64,000 bases of DNA from Ruegeria sp. AD91A (GCF_003443535.1 NZ_CP031946.1:2684501-2748500); one strand, 5' to 3'; shown: positions 17,134 through 26,181, counted from the stretch's first letter. The notes: a model not told the origin generated them from the sequence alone. Numbers and translations: made by a program.

Positions 17134-18747
17134 TTAGTCAGATATGTGAGCAAGCTCACCATCCCAATCAGCTGAAGGTATTTTGGGTTCCGGCGGATCA
17201 GCGATGTAAGACGGTGTCATTATTTGAGTTTCGTTTTCATTAAAAACATCGACAATGTTCTCGCGAAGATCCGACAAGATTTTTGGCAAACTCGATCCAC
17301 GAGAAGTGTACGCGTTGATTTCATAGTTGATCGCGTAATCTGCCAACTGGGTCCAAAGCACAAATGGCTCCGGGCTCTTTCTCAACCCTTGAGTTCGGTG
17401 TGCGGCCTCAATCAGCATCGCTTTGATTTTCTTGGGAGGCTCCTCGTAGCCAATCCCCACCGTCGTGTGCACCAATAGCCCCCGACCATCCACTTTGCGT
17501 GAGTAGTTCACAACTTCGGAATTGAGCAGTTGGGCATTTGGAATGCTGATCATCTCGTTCTTGATCGATTTGATGAGTGTTTCCATCAGTTTGATCTCTG
17601 TTACGTCGCCGATCTTGTCGCCGACCTGAATTCGATCACCCACATTGGTGCTGCGTCTGTAGATGACAAACAGACCGGCCATCATGTTTGAAACAACTGT
17701 GTTAGATCCTAGCGACACCATGATGCCGGCAAGAATAGTCAAACCCTGGAAGGCGCGAGAGTCAGATCCGGGAATGTACGGGTACGCAAACACCAACGCG
17801 ATGACAATGAACAAAGCCCTGCACAGCATTTTTGTTGGTGCAATCCAATGATCCTCGAAGTCCTTTAGCTCAAAGGCTCCGCTCTCAATGTTTTCGAAGA
17901 AAAGATCGAGGCCTCGAATTCCCAGCCGAGTCACCGCAGCAATGATCGCAAGCATGATCAGATTGGGAATGTATCCGACAATGGCCAAAACCACAGTGAC
18001 CAGCGGTTCACTGACATATTTCAACAGGATTTGGGCTATGCCCTGAGTTTCCGCGAAAGAAAGCAGAACCAAGGAAAGGTAGTAGTAGAAGAAAAAGAGG
18101 AAGAAGACCCACATCAAAACGTGGATTGCGTAAACGATGATGGAGGCGATAGCCTTGCTTCTCAGAATCGATTTTGTGGCTTCCTCAAACCCTTCTGCTC
18201 GTTTTTCCAAGTTGTTTCTAATATAGTCCAACAGTTTTCGCCGTTTAGCAAAGAAACCGTAGGAAACCAGCGCGAATATGACTGTCCAGGCAACGGCAGC
18301 AATCGCGCTGTCTACCAGCCCTTCGTTGGATCGCGCTTCGCGATATTGGAGGATCGCGGTTTCAATCGCCTCGGCCTGTAGTGCGGCCAAACTTTCGACG
18401 TCCATCTGTTCATATTCGGCATCCGCTTGGGTCGTCGTTGTAATCATCTGGCCATCGGCTCTAATGAGTTTACCGAACTCAGAGTCTATGATTTCAACAT
18501 TTATGCTCGAACTCTGAGAAGCGTCGCCAACCTCAGAAAGGCGTTCAGCAACCTTGTCGGCCCGCTCAGTTGCTGGAAGGGCACTTGAACCACGAACAAC
18601 GAACAGTTCTTCCCCATCCACAATCACTGGGGCAACAAATTCGGGGTCTTCTCTTTCTTCAGTCGCAACAAGTGGTTCTTCTGACTGGGCAAGCGCGACA
18701 CTGCTGGCAAACAAAACAGTCGTGAACCAAACTAAAAAAGCTCTCAT
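17134..18747 (-). CDS. MscS-type mechanosensitive channel (second gene of pair)
   Basis: 537 residues. A signal peptide (MRAFLVWFTTVLFASSVALA) is followed by about 130 residues of periplasmic sequence. Several membrane segments follow (about 145-165, 195-230, 245-275, 305-330), then the MscS pore helix and cytoplasmic domain (LGSNTVVSNMMAGLFVIYRR, STNVGDRIQVGDKIGDVTEI, MISIPNAQLLNSEVVNYSR). MscS channels open under membrane tension and release solutes on osmotic downshift. The start codon overlaps the stop of the upstream MscS gene (ATGA), so the two are translationally coupled and may form related or mixed channels (inference). Confidence 0.9.
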   Translation of the reverse strand: MRAFLVWFTTVLFASSVALAQSEEPLVATEEREDPEFVAPVIVDGEELFVVRGSSALPATERADKVAERLSEVGDASQSSSINVEIIDSEFGKLIRADGQMITTTTQADAEYEQMDVESLAALQAEAIETAILQYREARSNEGLVDSAIAAVAWTVIFALVSYGFFAKRRKLLDYIRNNLEKRAEGFEEATKSILRSKAIASIIVYAIHVLMWVFFLFFFYYYLSLVLLSFAETQGIAQILLKYVSEPLVTVVLAIVGYIPNLIMLAIIAAVTRLGIRGLDLFFENIESGAFELKDFEDHWIAPTKMLCRALFIVIALVFAYPYIPGSDSRAFQGLTILAGIMVSLGSNTVVSNMMAGLFVIYRRSTNVGDRIQVGDKIGDVTEIKLMETLIKSIKNEMISIPNAQLLNSEVVNYSRKVDGRGLLVHTTVGIGYEEPPKKIKAMLIEAAHRTQGLRKSPEPFVLWTQLADYAINYEINAYTSRGSSLPKILSDLRENIVDVFNENETQIMTPSYIADPPEPKIPSADWDGELAHISD

Positions 18748-20084
18748 GATTTTGTTCCCTCTACGGGTATCAGGTGAACGTCGCGTTGTGGGAAAGGTAT
18801 CGAAATCCCCTCTGCGTCAAACCGTTCCTTTGCTTGCCCCGTCAGGTCCCAATAGACGGTCCAGTAATCGTCAGATTTGGACCATGGGCGACAGAAGATA
18901 TTGACAGAATTGTCTCCCAACTCGCCGACGAAAACTTCCGGCTCAGGTGTCTTCAAACAGAGCTCGTGTTTCGAAACCAGTTCTTTGAGAACGTCGATTG
19001 CTTGCGCCGCGTTGTCTGAATAAGCGATGCCAAAAACCAGATCGACCCGACGTTCTTCTGAGGCACTTACGTTTGTAATCACGTCTCCCCAGATCTTACT
19101 GTTTGGAACGATAATAATCTGGTTGTCGAACGTACGAATTTTGGTTGAAACCACAGACATCTCATCTACGAAGCCGGATGATCCTCCGACTTGAATGTAA
19201 TCGCCAGTATCAAACGGCTTCAAAACCATAATCATCAGACCACTTGCGAGATTGCCTAAAGTTTCCTGAAGCGCGAAACCCAGGATGAACGACAAGCCAC
19301 CGAGAACGGCAAACAGCGGAGTGACGTTCACCCCGAATAAGGCCAAGACAACGAGTATCCCAAGAACGAACACAGCCCAGAAAACTGCTGTGGCGATGAA
19401 TCTCTTCAGCATCCTCGAAATAGTCGGAATTTTTTCTAACCCGCTTTCGGTGACACGGCGCACCATTCGGGCGACGAACATCATGGCCCAGACTGCCAGC
19501 AAAACACCCAGAGCAGCCATCAAAAGGCCCACACCCCCCTCCCAGGAGAACAACCAGGCCCAAGCATTTTGAAATAGCGTCTGAAAGTCAGTTGTTTTGA
19601 GAGCCCCTGCCTTCAATGCAAGAATATAGTTCGTATGGGGTTGCAGGTCTTCCGCGTTGGCCCCCTTTAATGTCCATGCCTCGAGCACGATGCGGTAGTT
19701 GTTCAGCAAAACAGATCCTGACTCACTTTGAGAAGCAAGTTGTGACCGCAGACTGTCTTCCTGTTTGCCACTCGCAGACAAAAGGCTGCGACTTGTTTGA
19801 GCGACATCTTCGAGTTGAGAGCGCACGTAGCCTTGCCAAGTACCCGCAACATCAGAAAGCTCTTTCGCAGTCAAAGGGACAAGCAAGATTTCCAAGTCAT
19901 CCGCAGAGATTGATTCATCAGTGACCTCGACTACAAGTTTGTCTTGCGTCACCTCCACGGTTTCCTGCTCATTCGCAGTTTCAGGCTCAACTGGAGTTTC
20001 CTGCGCGTTGGCGGAAACAGCATGCAAAATCGCGGAAACCCAAAGGAATAGCCAAAACAACCAGGTTCTTAGTGGTCGTATCAT
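18744..20084 (-). CDS. MscS-type mechanosensitive channel (first gene of pair)
   Basis: 446 residues from the ATG at 20084 (MIRPLRTWLFWLFLWVSAIL, a signal peptide cleaved after ANAQ); the frame extends 12 codons upstream but GGAG lies just before this ATG. A periplasmic region rich in Glu/Thr is followed by three membrane segments. Then come the MscS motif FALQETLGNLASGLMIMVLK, PFDTGDYIQVGGSSGFVDEM, and the cytoplasmic part with IIIVPNSKIWGDVITNVS. The second channel overlaps by 4 bp downstream. The 198 bp upstream hold no gene. Confidence 0.9.
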   Translation of the reverse strand: MIRPLRTWLFWLFLWVSAILHAVSANAQETPVEPETANEQETVEVTQDKLVVEVTDESISADDLEILLVPLTAKELSDVAGTWQGYVRSQLEDVAQTSRSLLSASGKQEDSLRSQLASQSESGSVLLNNYRIVLEAWTLKGANAEDLQPHTNYILALKAGALKTTDFQTLFQNAWAWLFSWEGGVGLLMAALGVLLAVWAMMFVARMVRRVTESGLEKIPTISRMLKRFIATAVFWAVFVLGILVVLALFGVNVTPLFAVLGGLSFILGFALQETLGNLASGLMIMVLKPFDTGDYIQVGGSSGFVDEMSVVSTKIRTFDNQIIIVPNSKIWGDVITNVSASEERRVDLVFGIAYSDNAAQAIDVLKELVSKHELCLKTPEPEVFVGELGDNSVNIFCRPWSKSDDYWTVYWDLTGQAKERFDAEGISIPFPQRDVHLIPVEGTKS

Positions 20085-20282
20085 TTCTCCGTCCCCCTCT
20101 TTATTCACTAAAAAGAGCATACCGAGGCACTATGAATCCACTTTAATATTCAAAATCGAATATTCTATTGTGACAACTGCCGTCTGGTAGAACAGTTGCA
20201 CATCCAATTGGTTCGGAAAGATGGTTGTTCAAAAAGCGGATTTCGAATTCACAGCAACTCGTCGATTGCCTGCGCCGGGCGG

Positions 20283-20522
20283 TTAATTTGTTTGAACGAT
20301 CAAAAGTTTTACGGGTTCCTCACTCTTCACCGAATACGCGTGCCCACTCCCTGACGTGTTATCCAGCCACAGAACGTCTCCAGGTCCCAGCACCAGCTTT
20401 GCATCGCCTGACGCCTCTACTTCAAGCTGCCCGAATAGGCATACACAAAGCTGAGTTCGCGTAGCCGGGGCAAATCCAGTCGATGTTCCCGGAGGCAGCT
20501 CCGCAAAGAAATAACCGTCGCG
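20283..20522 (-). pseudogene. Cupin-domain fragment fused out of frame to the channel pseudogene
   Basis: The minus strand reads DGYFFAELPPGTSTGFAPAT, then LFGQLEVEASGDAKLVLGPG and DVLWLDNTSGSGHAYSV, ending at a TAA at 20283. The LxGxLEVE...xLGPGDV pattern is the second half of a cupin barrel. It has no start and lies one frame away from the ligand-gated-channel reading frame that runs into it. A deletion has joined two unrelated genes here. Confidence 0.7.
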
Positions 20523-21461
20523 CCTGCAATGAATTTGTCGAGTAGTGTGAAATACTCTAGTCTTGGAAGCATGTTTGTGGTCGCAAAAATAAAGGCGATC
20601 ATCGTCAAGACAGAAGTCGCAGACAATCCCAGCTGAGTGCCAAATTCACGGGCCTCTATCCAGAAAACGGACCAAGACATGACGACGATAAGACATACAG
20701 GAAGTATTATTTTCCAGAAGTAATAGCTAACATAACGTTCAGCTTCGAAGGTGAACCGGTATGAAGACCGCAGGGTTGGAAAGGACGTCGGTGCAAAAGT
20801 TTCGACAGCTGATGACACGTTGACGATCTGCCAGTCGGATATGCTGAGTGTATCGAATATGCCTTCGAAACTCTGATCCTTTTTGAGTAGAACTTTGTCC
20901 TCAGACCAATCCAGCGGGAATAGCGTGACATCAATGAATTGCTGATCGAAAGGAAATTCCAGCAGCTGATGGTAACTTGAAAGTGTACCGGATTGCCTCT
21001 GCAAGTAAGTTACAGCGCCACCTTCGTCTACGCTCACCAGTTCTGGCCAGCGATTGAAAACCCGTCCCGAATTGATCAACACGAGTTCTGGAAACCAGAT
21101 TTTATCGACCGGCAACCGGCATCCAGCATAGGGCGCAAGACGTTCATCTTCCCATCTCAAGCGCAAGGCGAAATCGACGGTGATCGTCTGGTCGACATCA
21201 TTTATTTTCGCGCACATCAATTACGCGGAGGCCCATGTTCACCTCGGTCGCGGGCCCCTTATTGTTCGGGCGAACGTCGGTATAAATGCCCGATACAACG
21301 CAAGGGCTAGATTGCCCGTAGGGGGTTTGCGCCTCCGCGTGTAGCCCAATTGTCATCGATAGGGAAAAGATGAAGAGCAAAACCAGATACTTCACATAGT
21401 TCTTCACTGTTCCAAACTCCCTAAGAAACGGAGCACGCTTATTACAGCCTTTCTTTTTCAA
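20417..21461 (-). pseudogene. Pentameric ligand-gated ion channel (Cys-loop/GLIC-like), broken
   Basis: The first 87 codons (21461-21198) encode a signal sequence and the start of the extracellular domain, ending NMGLRVIDVRENK. The frame then shifts at a run of four A near 21208 and continues as INDVDQTITVDFALRLRWED. Conserved parts follow: LPVDKIWFPELVLIN, the Cys-loop equivalent FPFDQQFIDVTLFPLDW without Cys, M1 (YYFWKIILPVCLIVVMSW), M2 (LGLSATSVLTMIAFIFATTN) and the start of M3 (LLDKFIAGATVI). The frame then leaves the family and M4 is missing. One A too many restores the frame if removed, so the first lesion could be a sequencing error; the lost C-terminus cannot be. Confidence 0.75.
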
Positions 21462-21472
21462 CTGCTTTTAGG

Positions 21473-22366
21473 TCACAAGAAAAACTCTGCTCGCTCGACG
21501 ACCCAAACCATAGCAATCAGGCTAGCGCATACCGCAACAGCCGCCCGCGAACCGGTCCAGATGCGCCCCGGCTGCTTACGCAGAAACAGTACCAGTGGCC
21601 AAACCAGCAGCACGATCATCACTTGTCCAGCCTCGACACCGACATTGAAGGCCAGCAGGCTGTGCCAGACATTCGGTGCATCGACGCGTAGGATCTGATG
21701 CAACATGAAGGAAAACCCAAACCCGTGCAGCAATCCAATGCCCGAAGTGATGGCGAAGGCTTTCAGATCACGGTGTCCCCGCTGAGGCGGTCGGACGGCC
21801 ATTACGGCTGCGTAGATGATCGACACGGCAATCGCCAGCTCGACCGTCGGGATGAACCACGCTCCGCTTGGAGCAAAGCCGAAGAACCCGAGGATCAATG
21901 TGACCGTGTGGCCAAGCGTGAAGCCGGTGACCCGAGCCAGTAGGCTGCGCAGGTTTAGCGCTCCGATGATCATACAAAGCACGAATAGCACATGATCTGG
22001 GCCTTCCAGTATGTGGCGGATGCCTTCGAAGAAAAAAGTAGACGCTGCCGCTGTTGCGGACCCTGACACTTTCACCTGATCGTGCATCAATCCCGTAGCG
22101 CGGTAGGTGCGAACCTCGTTGTTGTTATAGTCGAGGATCAGGTTCGCGGTATCCTCTTGCCCTGGCAGGCCGGGATTGGTGGTGTAGGACAGGTTGTAGG
22201 TATTGATTGCCCCGATGGCGTAGTGAAGGTGCAAGTCGATCATAACGTCACCGACATAGGTCTCGCCCATCTCGGGAAACACAGTGCCATCGGCCATTGC
22301 AGTTTGTGCCTCTGCAAGGGTGGCAAATCCCAGTTCCAACCCCAATGGATGGAGGGCTATGGCCCT
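21473..22366 (-). pseudogene. HupE/UreJ-family membrane protein, 5' end replaced by mobile-element sequence
   Basis: The frame is open to 22465, but codons upstream of about 22350 are translated element DNA (see the repeat at 22367). Genuine homology begins near LGFATLAEAQTAMADGTVFP. The family part has GETYVGDVMIDLHLHYAIGA, the metal-transporter-like FFFEGIRHILEGPDHVLFVL, GFTLGHTVTLIL, LLHGFGFSFML and EAGQVMIVLLVWP in membrane segments. HupE/UreJ proteins are nickel/cobalt permease-like; here the signal peptide and first part of the periplasmic domain are lost, so the protein is unlikely to be made normally. An internal ATG at 22297 exists. Confidence 0.7.
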
Positions 22367-22662
22367 TAGGGAGGCCCTTTGCGGGATTGAGCAATGCAAA
22401 GAGCCATAACCGCGACGACTAAGCCATAAACTGATTGAATTCGTCGCTAATGCGGACAAACGCACAGCGCAAAACTATGGGCGAACTACGCAAATTTATG
22501 GGGTGCGCGAAGTGTTATGGGCAAACCTACACCTGATGTAGGGACGCTCATAACGATGCATTCCCAACATTGATTTCATTGAAGAAAATCTTGGAAGCTT
22601 GCCCATAACTCTGCGCGGTATTTGCGCATAACTTTGCACGATTTGCCCATAAGTTTGCGTGC
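22367..22662. repeat. Mobile-element ends joined: left arm plus right arm (copy B)
   Basis: The left arm (22367-22537, AGGGAGGCCCTTTGCGGG... to ...GCAAACCTACACCTGAT) closely matches 47015-47186. The right arm (22536-22660) matches 1951-2055. They meet at the palindrome CCTACA-CCTGA-TGTAGG (22527-22543). The outer part of each arm carries repeated motifs of the form TATGGGC(G)AA-TACGCAAA or TTGCGCATAACTTTGC. This is what a recombinase attachment site with core-type and arm-type sites, or a small non-autonomous element, looks like. No recombinase gene is present. Confidence 0.7.
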
Positions 22663-22722
22663 CACAGAGAACCCATCGAAGAAACCAGCTCCTATGGCTT
22701 ATCTGCAATTCTCAAATGCAAC

Positions 22723-23205
22723 TTATTCCCAATCGCCAGCAGACGAGCGCCACGTCTTAGCGTCCGCATCCCAAACACTGGCGGTGACGCAAGGCGTTGG
22801 GTTTATTCCATCGCAATTGGATCCATGAATATCTGCCACAACAACGCGTTGACGCCCAAAATCAACGACCGTCCAGCCTTGGTTAAGCAAGGAGTGCACC
22901 TCTTCACTAACCCAAAAGTGCGACATGCATCCGCCAGTTCCGCAATAAAGAGATGCGGCGCTTGAACACGCGAATCCAGACTCATTCAGAACCCAGTCGT
23001 GTTGAAGATCTCCGTCGAGATCGACCCTTTCAACCGCGCCCCAGGCTATGTCAAACTGACCGTCGTTGAACTCCCCGCAGGCCTGTTCCGCCAGATCAAC
23101 CTTTGCCCGCAAACCGGGCGGAAGTTGCGAAACATCAGCCGCAACAGCTGGTGAGGTCCAAACAAGGCCCGAAGCAAGCACAATCCCGGCGACCAAACAT
23201 TTCAT
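22723..23205 (-). CDS. Secreted hypothetical protein, paralogue of 7568-8047
   Basis: 160 residues from the ATG at 23205 (MKCLVAGIVLASGLVWTSPA, a signal peptide). The core CSSAASLYCGTGGCMSHFWV, GWTVVDFGRQRVVVADIHGS and the C-terminal CVTASVWDADAKTW match the layout of the protein encoded at 7568. ACGEFNDGQFDIAWGAVERVD also aligns with DCKNFENGEFDQGDAVTEIE there. It is probably a disulfide-bonded periplasmic protein; no function is recognised. It lies 60 bp beyond the right arm of the element and follows the gene at 23243 on the same strand. Confidence 0.75.
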   Translation of the reverse strand: MKCLVAGIVLASGLVWTSPAVAADVSQLPPGLRAKVDLAEQACGEFNDGQFDIAWGAVERVDLDGDLQHDWVLNESGFACSSAASLYCGTGGCMSHFWVSEEVHSLLNQGWTVVDFGRQRVVVADIHGSNCDGINPTPCVTASVWDADAKTWRSSAGDWE

Positions 23206-23242
23206 CTGACGCGCTATTTGGAAAGCTGGTAGGCAGGAGGTA

Positions 23243-24013
23243 TCAATTGCACTGATCATACCTGTAGTCCCCATATTCCAGCCAGTTTTCCGAGCCGTCG
23301 CTAAAAATCAGAAATTCGGACCTGTCTTCCCCAAGCAGGGCCACGACAAATCCGGTCGGCGGCTCAGAGTTTCCGAAGTAGCTGTAGGCCGTCATGGCTC
23401 TGATCGACTCGCCGTTAACCGTTACTCGCGTGTCCCACTCTCCGTCCGGGTTGTCCAAAATTACGGGTTCGATTACGCGTTTTATCGCTCCGCCACCACA
23501 ATAGACGATGCCTTCGGGTGCTTCGTAGGAGGTCCCCTGGCTAGCATCTGAATCGCACGCGGAACGAAGGGACCGAATTGCCGCGCCGGAACCTTTCAAG
23601 TCAAAGATTCCATAGCTGATATCTTGATCAACCATCGACAGGTTTACCGATGCATTGGCCGCAAGTTGGTCTAGTACAAAACCATAGTCCTGCTGGCTAT
23701 TGAAACTGATCTCGACGGGATAATTGTCAACGATCTGCAAAGCAGCGTTTTCAGCGCCAACCTGAAATGCGCCAACTTCGGTGGTGCCGTTCTTCAAAAA
23801 TCGAATGGAAAGCCCCTGCTTATCCACAATGTCCTGGCTGTCCTCGTATCCAGCCGGAGCAAAGCGGATACGGTTACACTGAAGTTCCAGCGTCATGTTT
23901 CCGGTCTGAATAAAAGCATTGGGGTTAGGCCCGGAGTTGAACGACCACTCCGCTGATGCTGTGGTCGCCATTGCCATCATCAGTGTTCCAATGGAAATCG
24001 TTTGGAAACTCAT
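23243..24013 (-). CDS. Secreted hypothetical protein
   Basis: 256 residues from the ATG at 24013, with GAGAGA before it and the signal MSFQTISIGTLMMAMATTAS. The mature protein begins EWSFNSGPNPNAFIQTGNMT. A central domain carries QLAANASVNLSMVDQDISYG and GSGAAIRSLRSAC. The latter resembles the segment of invasion-associated periplasmic beta-domain proteins in which a parameter is followed by a final Cys (F.l.GS.AAi..L...C). Function is unknown. It is transcribed with the downstream small secreted gene at 22723. Confidence 0.7.
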   Translation of the reverse strand: MSFQTISIGTLMMAMATTASAEWSFNSGPNPNAFIQTGNMTLELQCNRIRFAPAGYEDSQDIVDKQGLSIRFLKNGTTEVGAFQVGAENAALQIVDNYPVEISFNSQQDYGFVLDQLAANASVNLSMVDQDISYGIFDLKGSGAAIRSLRSACDSDASQGTSYEAPEGIVYCGGGAIKRVIEPVILDNPDGEWDTRVTVNGESIRAMTAYSYFGNSEPPTGFVVALLGEDRSEFLIFSDGSENWLEYGDYRYDQCN

Positions 24014-24087
24014 TTTCTCTCTCCATGGTGTTTTGGTTCGTATTGTCATTCAGCCAGAGTTTCCGGCCCGTTACCCGGGCGACAAAG

Positions 24088-24603
24088 TTAGGAAACAGGT
24101 GCGCCGTATTCGTTTGCGCCTTCTTGGGAAGGTCGCGTCAGCCACCAGATCATCAGGATGGACAGAACCAATTGAAGAATTGAGACAACAACAATACCGG
24201 TCACGCCCAGGACGGCCGCAGGTCCTCGCAATGCATCGGGGTTTTCGGTCCCTTGCTCCAATACCGAGAAGAACGCCACCCCACCCAGCATAACAAAAAG
24301 AGTTACAATGCTGAGCGCCATCGGCAGCAGCAAGTACCAGCCAGGTCGTCCTGTATCATGCAGCCTTCTCCAACCAGCGGCCAGCATAGGTATGAGAACG
24401 GCCAGTTGGAAAACAGAGGACAGAACCCGTGATCCCTGCCCTGTTTCGGGGTTGGTCCCGAATAAGATGGTGTCCAGCACAGCTAAAGCAGCACTCACGA
24501 GAACCACAAACAAGAAGAACCACCAGTATTCCGAGCGTATAGCCCGACCGGAGAACTGGAAGTATTTCGAGAAACACGTCTTAACGGCTTCACCAAATCC
24601 CAT
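24088..24603 (-). CDS. DUF805 family inner-membrane protein
   Basis: 171 residues. The start MGFGEAVKTCFSKYFQFSGR and RSEYWWFFLFVVLV is diagnostic of DUF805, followed by three more hydrophobic segments and the RRLHDTGRPGWYLLL motif. These are small multi-pass membrane proteins of unknown role, often beside phage or envelope genes. Transcribed toward the secreted-protein genes. Confidence 0.88.
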   Translation of the reverse strand: MGFGEAVKTCFSKYFQFSGRAIRSEYWWFFLFVVLVSAALAVLDTILFGTNPETGQGSRVLSSVFQLAVLIPMLAAGWRRLHDTGRPGWYLLLPMALSIVTLFVMLGGVAFFSVLEQGTENPDALRGPAAVLGVTGIVVVSILQLVLSILMIWWLTRPSQEGANEYGAPVS

Positions 24604-25162
24604 CTTTCAATCCCTTCATTGTTTCTGTGCGGCCTCAAATCGCTTCGCCGCTCAGGGGAACACACTCGCAGCTCCCACTTACTTTTTTGTTGAACGCAGA
24701 GGCCTATCGTACGAGAGCGTAGAGAAATTTACGCGCGGAAAAAATATTGATTTATGAAAAATTAGATTCAAACATGCGAATTCGACACAACTTTATTTTA
24801 CCTCCGTTGTTGTCGTTGCTGCTCGCTGTGCCGAGCCCTTCCGACTGCTGGAGTGAGTGCTGGCGGTCGGAAGGCACTTTATTATGATTGAGCGCTGGGA
24901 GGACGCGATGCTTAGACTTAACGAACTCGCCCTCTCTCCAGAGTTTGCTCTAGCATTTGCTAGTGGCGTCATTCAGCCTTCGCACGTTATTGGCGGCCCC
25001 GATAGTCAACAAAATATCGTCCCGCCGACCAAGCCCCCCACGGCAAGTTTTGGGAAAGGTAGTCACAGGATCAAGGTATGTTCAATTGGCTGCACAGGCG
25101 CGAGAGCTTCAAACAAGCGCATCCAATTTCACTAATTTCAAGGGAACCAGAGGGAGAAGAAA
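24604..25162. other. 559-bp gap with one hairpin, no supported gene
   Basis: An open frame at 24857-25135 has no recognisable protein and poor coding character, so I do not call it. The stretch contains the long hairpin listed at 24828-24877. Confidence 0.5.
24828..24877. other. Long imperfect hairpin
   Basis: CTTCCGAC pairs with GTCGGAAG around a roughly 20-nt loop, and outer GTGCC pairs with GGCAC across a GAGC bulge. There is no T-run, so it is not a clear terminator. It could be an RNA structure or a decayed element end. Confidence 0.35.
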
Positions 25163-25462
25163 ATGTCTAACAAGATGGTGATGATTGCGGGCGCAACTTG
25201 TTTCACACTGCTTGCGGCCTGCGACGATACGAGTACATCAAGCGCGTCCGCCGAGCTCACGCCGGCTCAGCAGGCGTGTTTGCGAGATGTAGCCAATACG
25301 ACAAACAATTCGCAAGTCGTGGTGCTCTCATCCGCGTTTAGCGAGGCGGGAACACAGGTCACTGTAGGCGTTGGCGAGGATCGTGCTCCTTGGAATTGCA
25401 TTGCTTACAGTGATGGCGCGACGGCTGGTATCGAGTTCCTGGGCGACGAAGGCGCATTGTGA
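25163..25462 (+). CDS. Small lipoprotein
   Basis: 99 residues with GGGAG before the ATG. The lipobox LAAC (MSNKMVMIAGATCFTLLAAC) shows a lipid-anchored protein. The C-terminal half QVVVLSSAFSEAGTQVTVGV, then PWNCIAYSDGATAGIEFLGDEGAL, is shared in outline with the N-terminal part of the product of 26182-26796 (SSEFSEAGTLVML, WRCIAYKDGSIGEM). The two probably carry the same small domain. Function is unknown. Confidence 0.7.
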   Translation: MSNKMVMIAGATCFTLLAACDDTSTSSASAELTPAQQACLRDVANTTNNSQVVVLSSAFSEAGTQVTVGVGEDRAPWNCIAYSDGATAGIEFLGDEGAL

Positions 25463-25524
25463 GCAGTCTGCTGCGTAGCCGAAAACGGCTGCGCAGAACT
25501 GGCTCGCTCTTCGGATAGTTCGAC

Positions 25525-25788
25525 TTGGTTTGTAGAATAACCACCATCGTATTTGCGATCCTTTACCTGTTGGCGTTGATTGCATTCTTGACGGGCACAT
25601 TTGGCTGGCTGGGACAGGCACGAGACCCTTTGTCCTGGGTGTTCCTTTTGCCGTTGGGACTGCCTTGGATACTTCTAGCGGACTTGGTCTCGGAGTCAGC
25701 CAAGCCGTGGTTTGCGGCGATTGCACCGATGCTCAACCTGTTGGCGCTGGTCTTGATTTGCAGATGGGCACGCAGATTGCGCCAGTAG
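25525..25788 (+). CDS. Small two- or three-helix membrane protein
   Basis: 87 residues from TTG 25525, with hydrophobic segments at about 7-27, 36-53 and 62-80 (ITTIVFAILYLLALIAFLTG, WVFLLPLGLPWILLADL, AIAPMLNLLALVLICRW). It resembles SCO4225-type small membrane proteins. No strong ribosome site precedes the TTG and no ATG is available, so the start is uncertain. It overlaps no other credible gene and lies within a run of co-directional secreted genes. Confidence 0.5.
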   Translation: MVCRITTIVFAILYLLALIAFLTGTFGWLGQARDPLSWVFLLPLGLPWILLADLVSESAKPWFAAIAPMLNLLALVLICRWARRLRQ

Positions 25789-25826
25789 TGGTGGCTGAAC
25801 TCTTTCTCACCAAAAGGGAGGAAAAC

Positions 25827-26126
25827 ATGGGAAAAGTAATCTTGGGAATTGTGATCGGGCTCGTCCTCGGCGTGGTTGGGGCGATGACCTTGGGTGGCGG
25901 GGCCGCGGTGGGTGTCGGCGTTGCGACAGGCTTGTCCGCCGGTGTCTGCTCCACATTGAAAGGAGCACAAGCCGAGAACCTGATCACCGCCGAGCAAGCG
26001 GATCAGATCCTTAACCGCGTAAATTCTGAAATGGCGTCACTGCAAGGAATTGAAACGACGGACGAGATCGTCGGCAGCGCGCAGGCATGCGATGAATTTC
26101 TGTCAAAGTTACGAGAAGCCAAGTGA
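25827..26126 (+). CDS. Hypothetical protein with N-terminal glycine-rich membrane segment
   Basis: 99 residues from the ATG at 25827, with an excellent GGGAGG site; the frame extends upstream in the neighbouring gene. A hydrophobic Gly/Val-rich segment (KVILGIVIGLVLGVVGAMTL) is followed by a soluble helix region (ITAEQADQILNRVNSEMASL) with two Cys. No family recognised. Confidence 0.6.
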   Translation: MGKVILGIVIGLVLGVVGAMTLGGGAAVGVGVATGLSAGVCSTLKGAQAENLITAEQADQILNRVNSEMASLQGIETTDEIVGSAQACDEFLSKLREAK

Positions 26127-26181
26127 GGTTCCGATTTGCACGGAACAAAACTCCAAGGATTAGCCAGCAAGGGACCATTTG

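Noticed and set aside
22367..22465. N-terminal codons of the HupE frame
   Set aside because: This part is the reverse complement of the mobile-element arm, also present next to gyrB, so it is not genuine HupE sequence.
24857..25135. 92-residue plus-strand open frame in the 24.6-25.2 kb gap
   Set aside because: Poor start context, no recognisable domain or signal, and composition unlike neighbouring genes.
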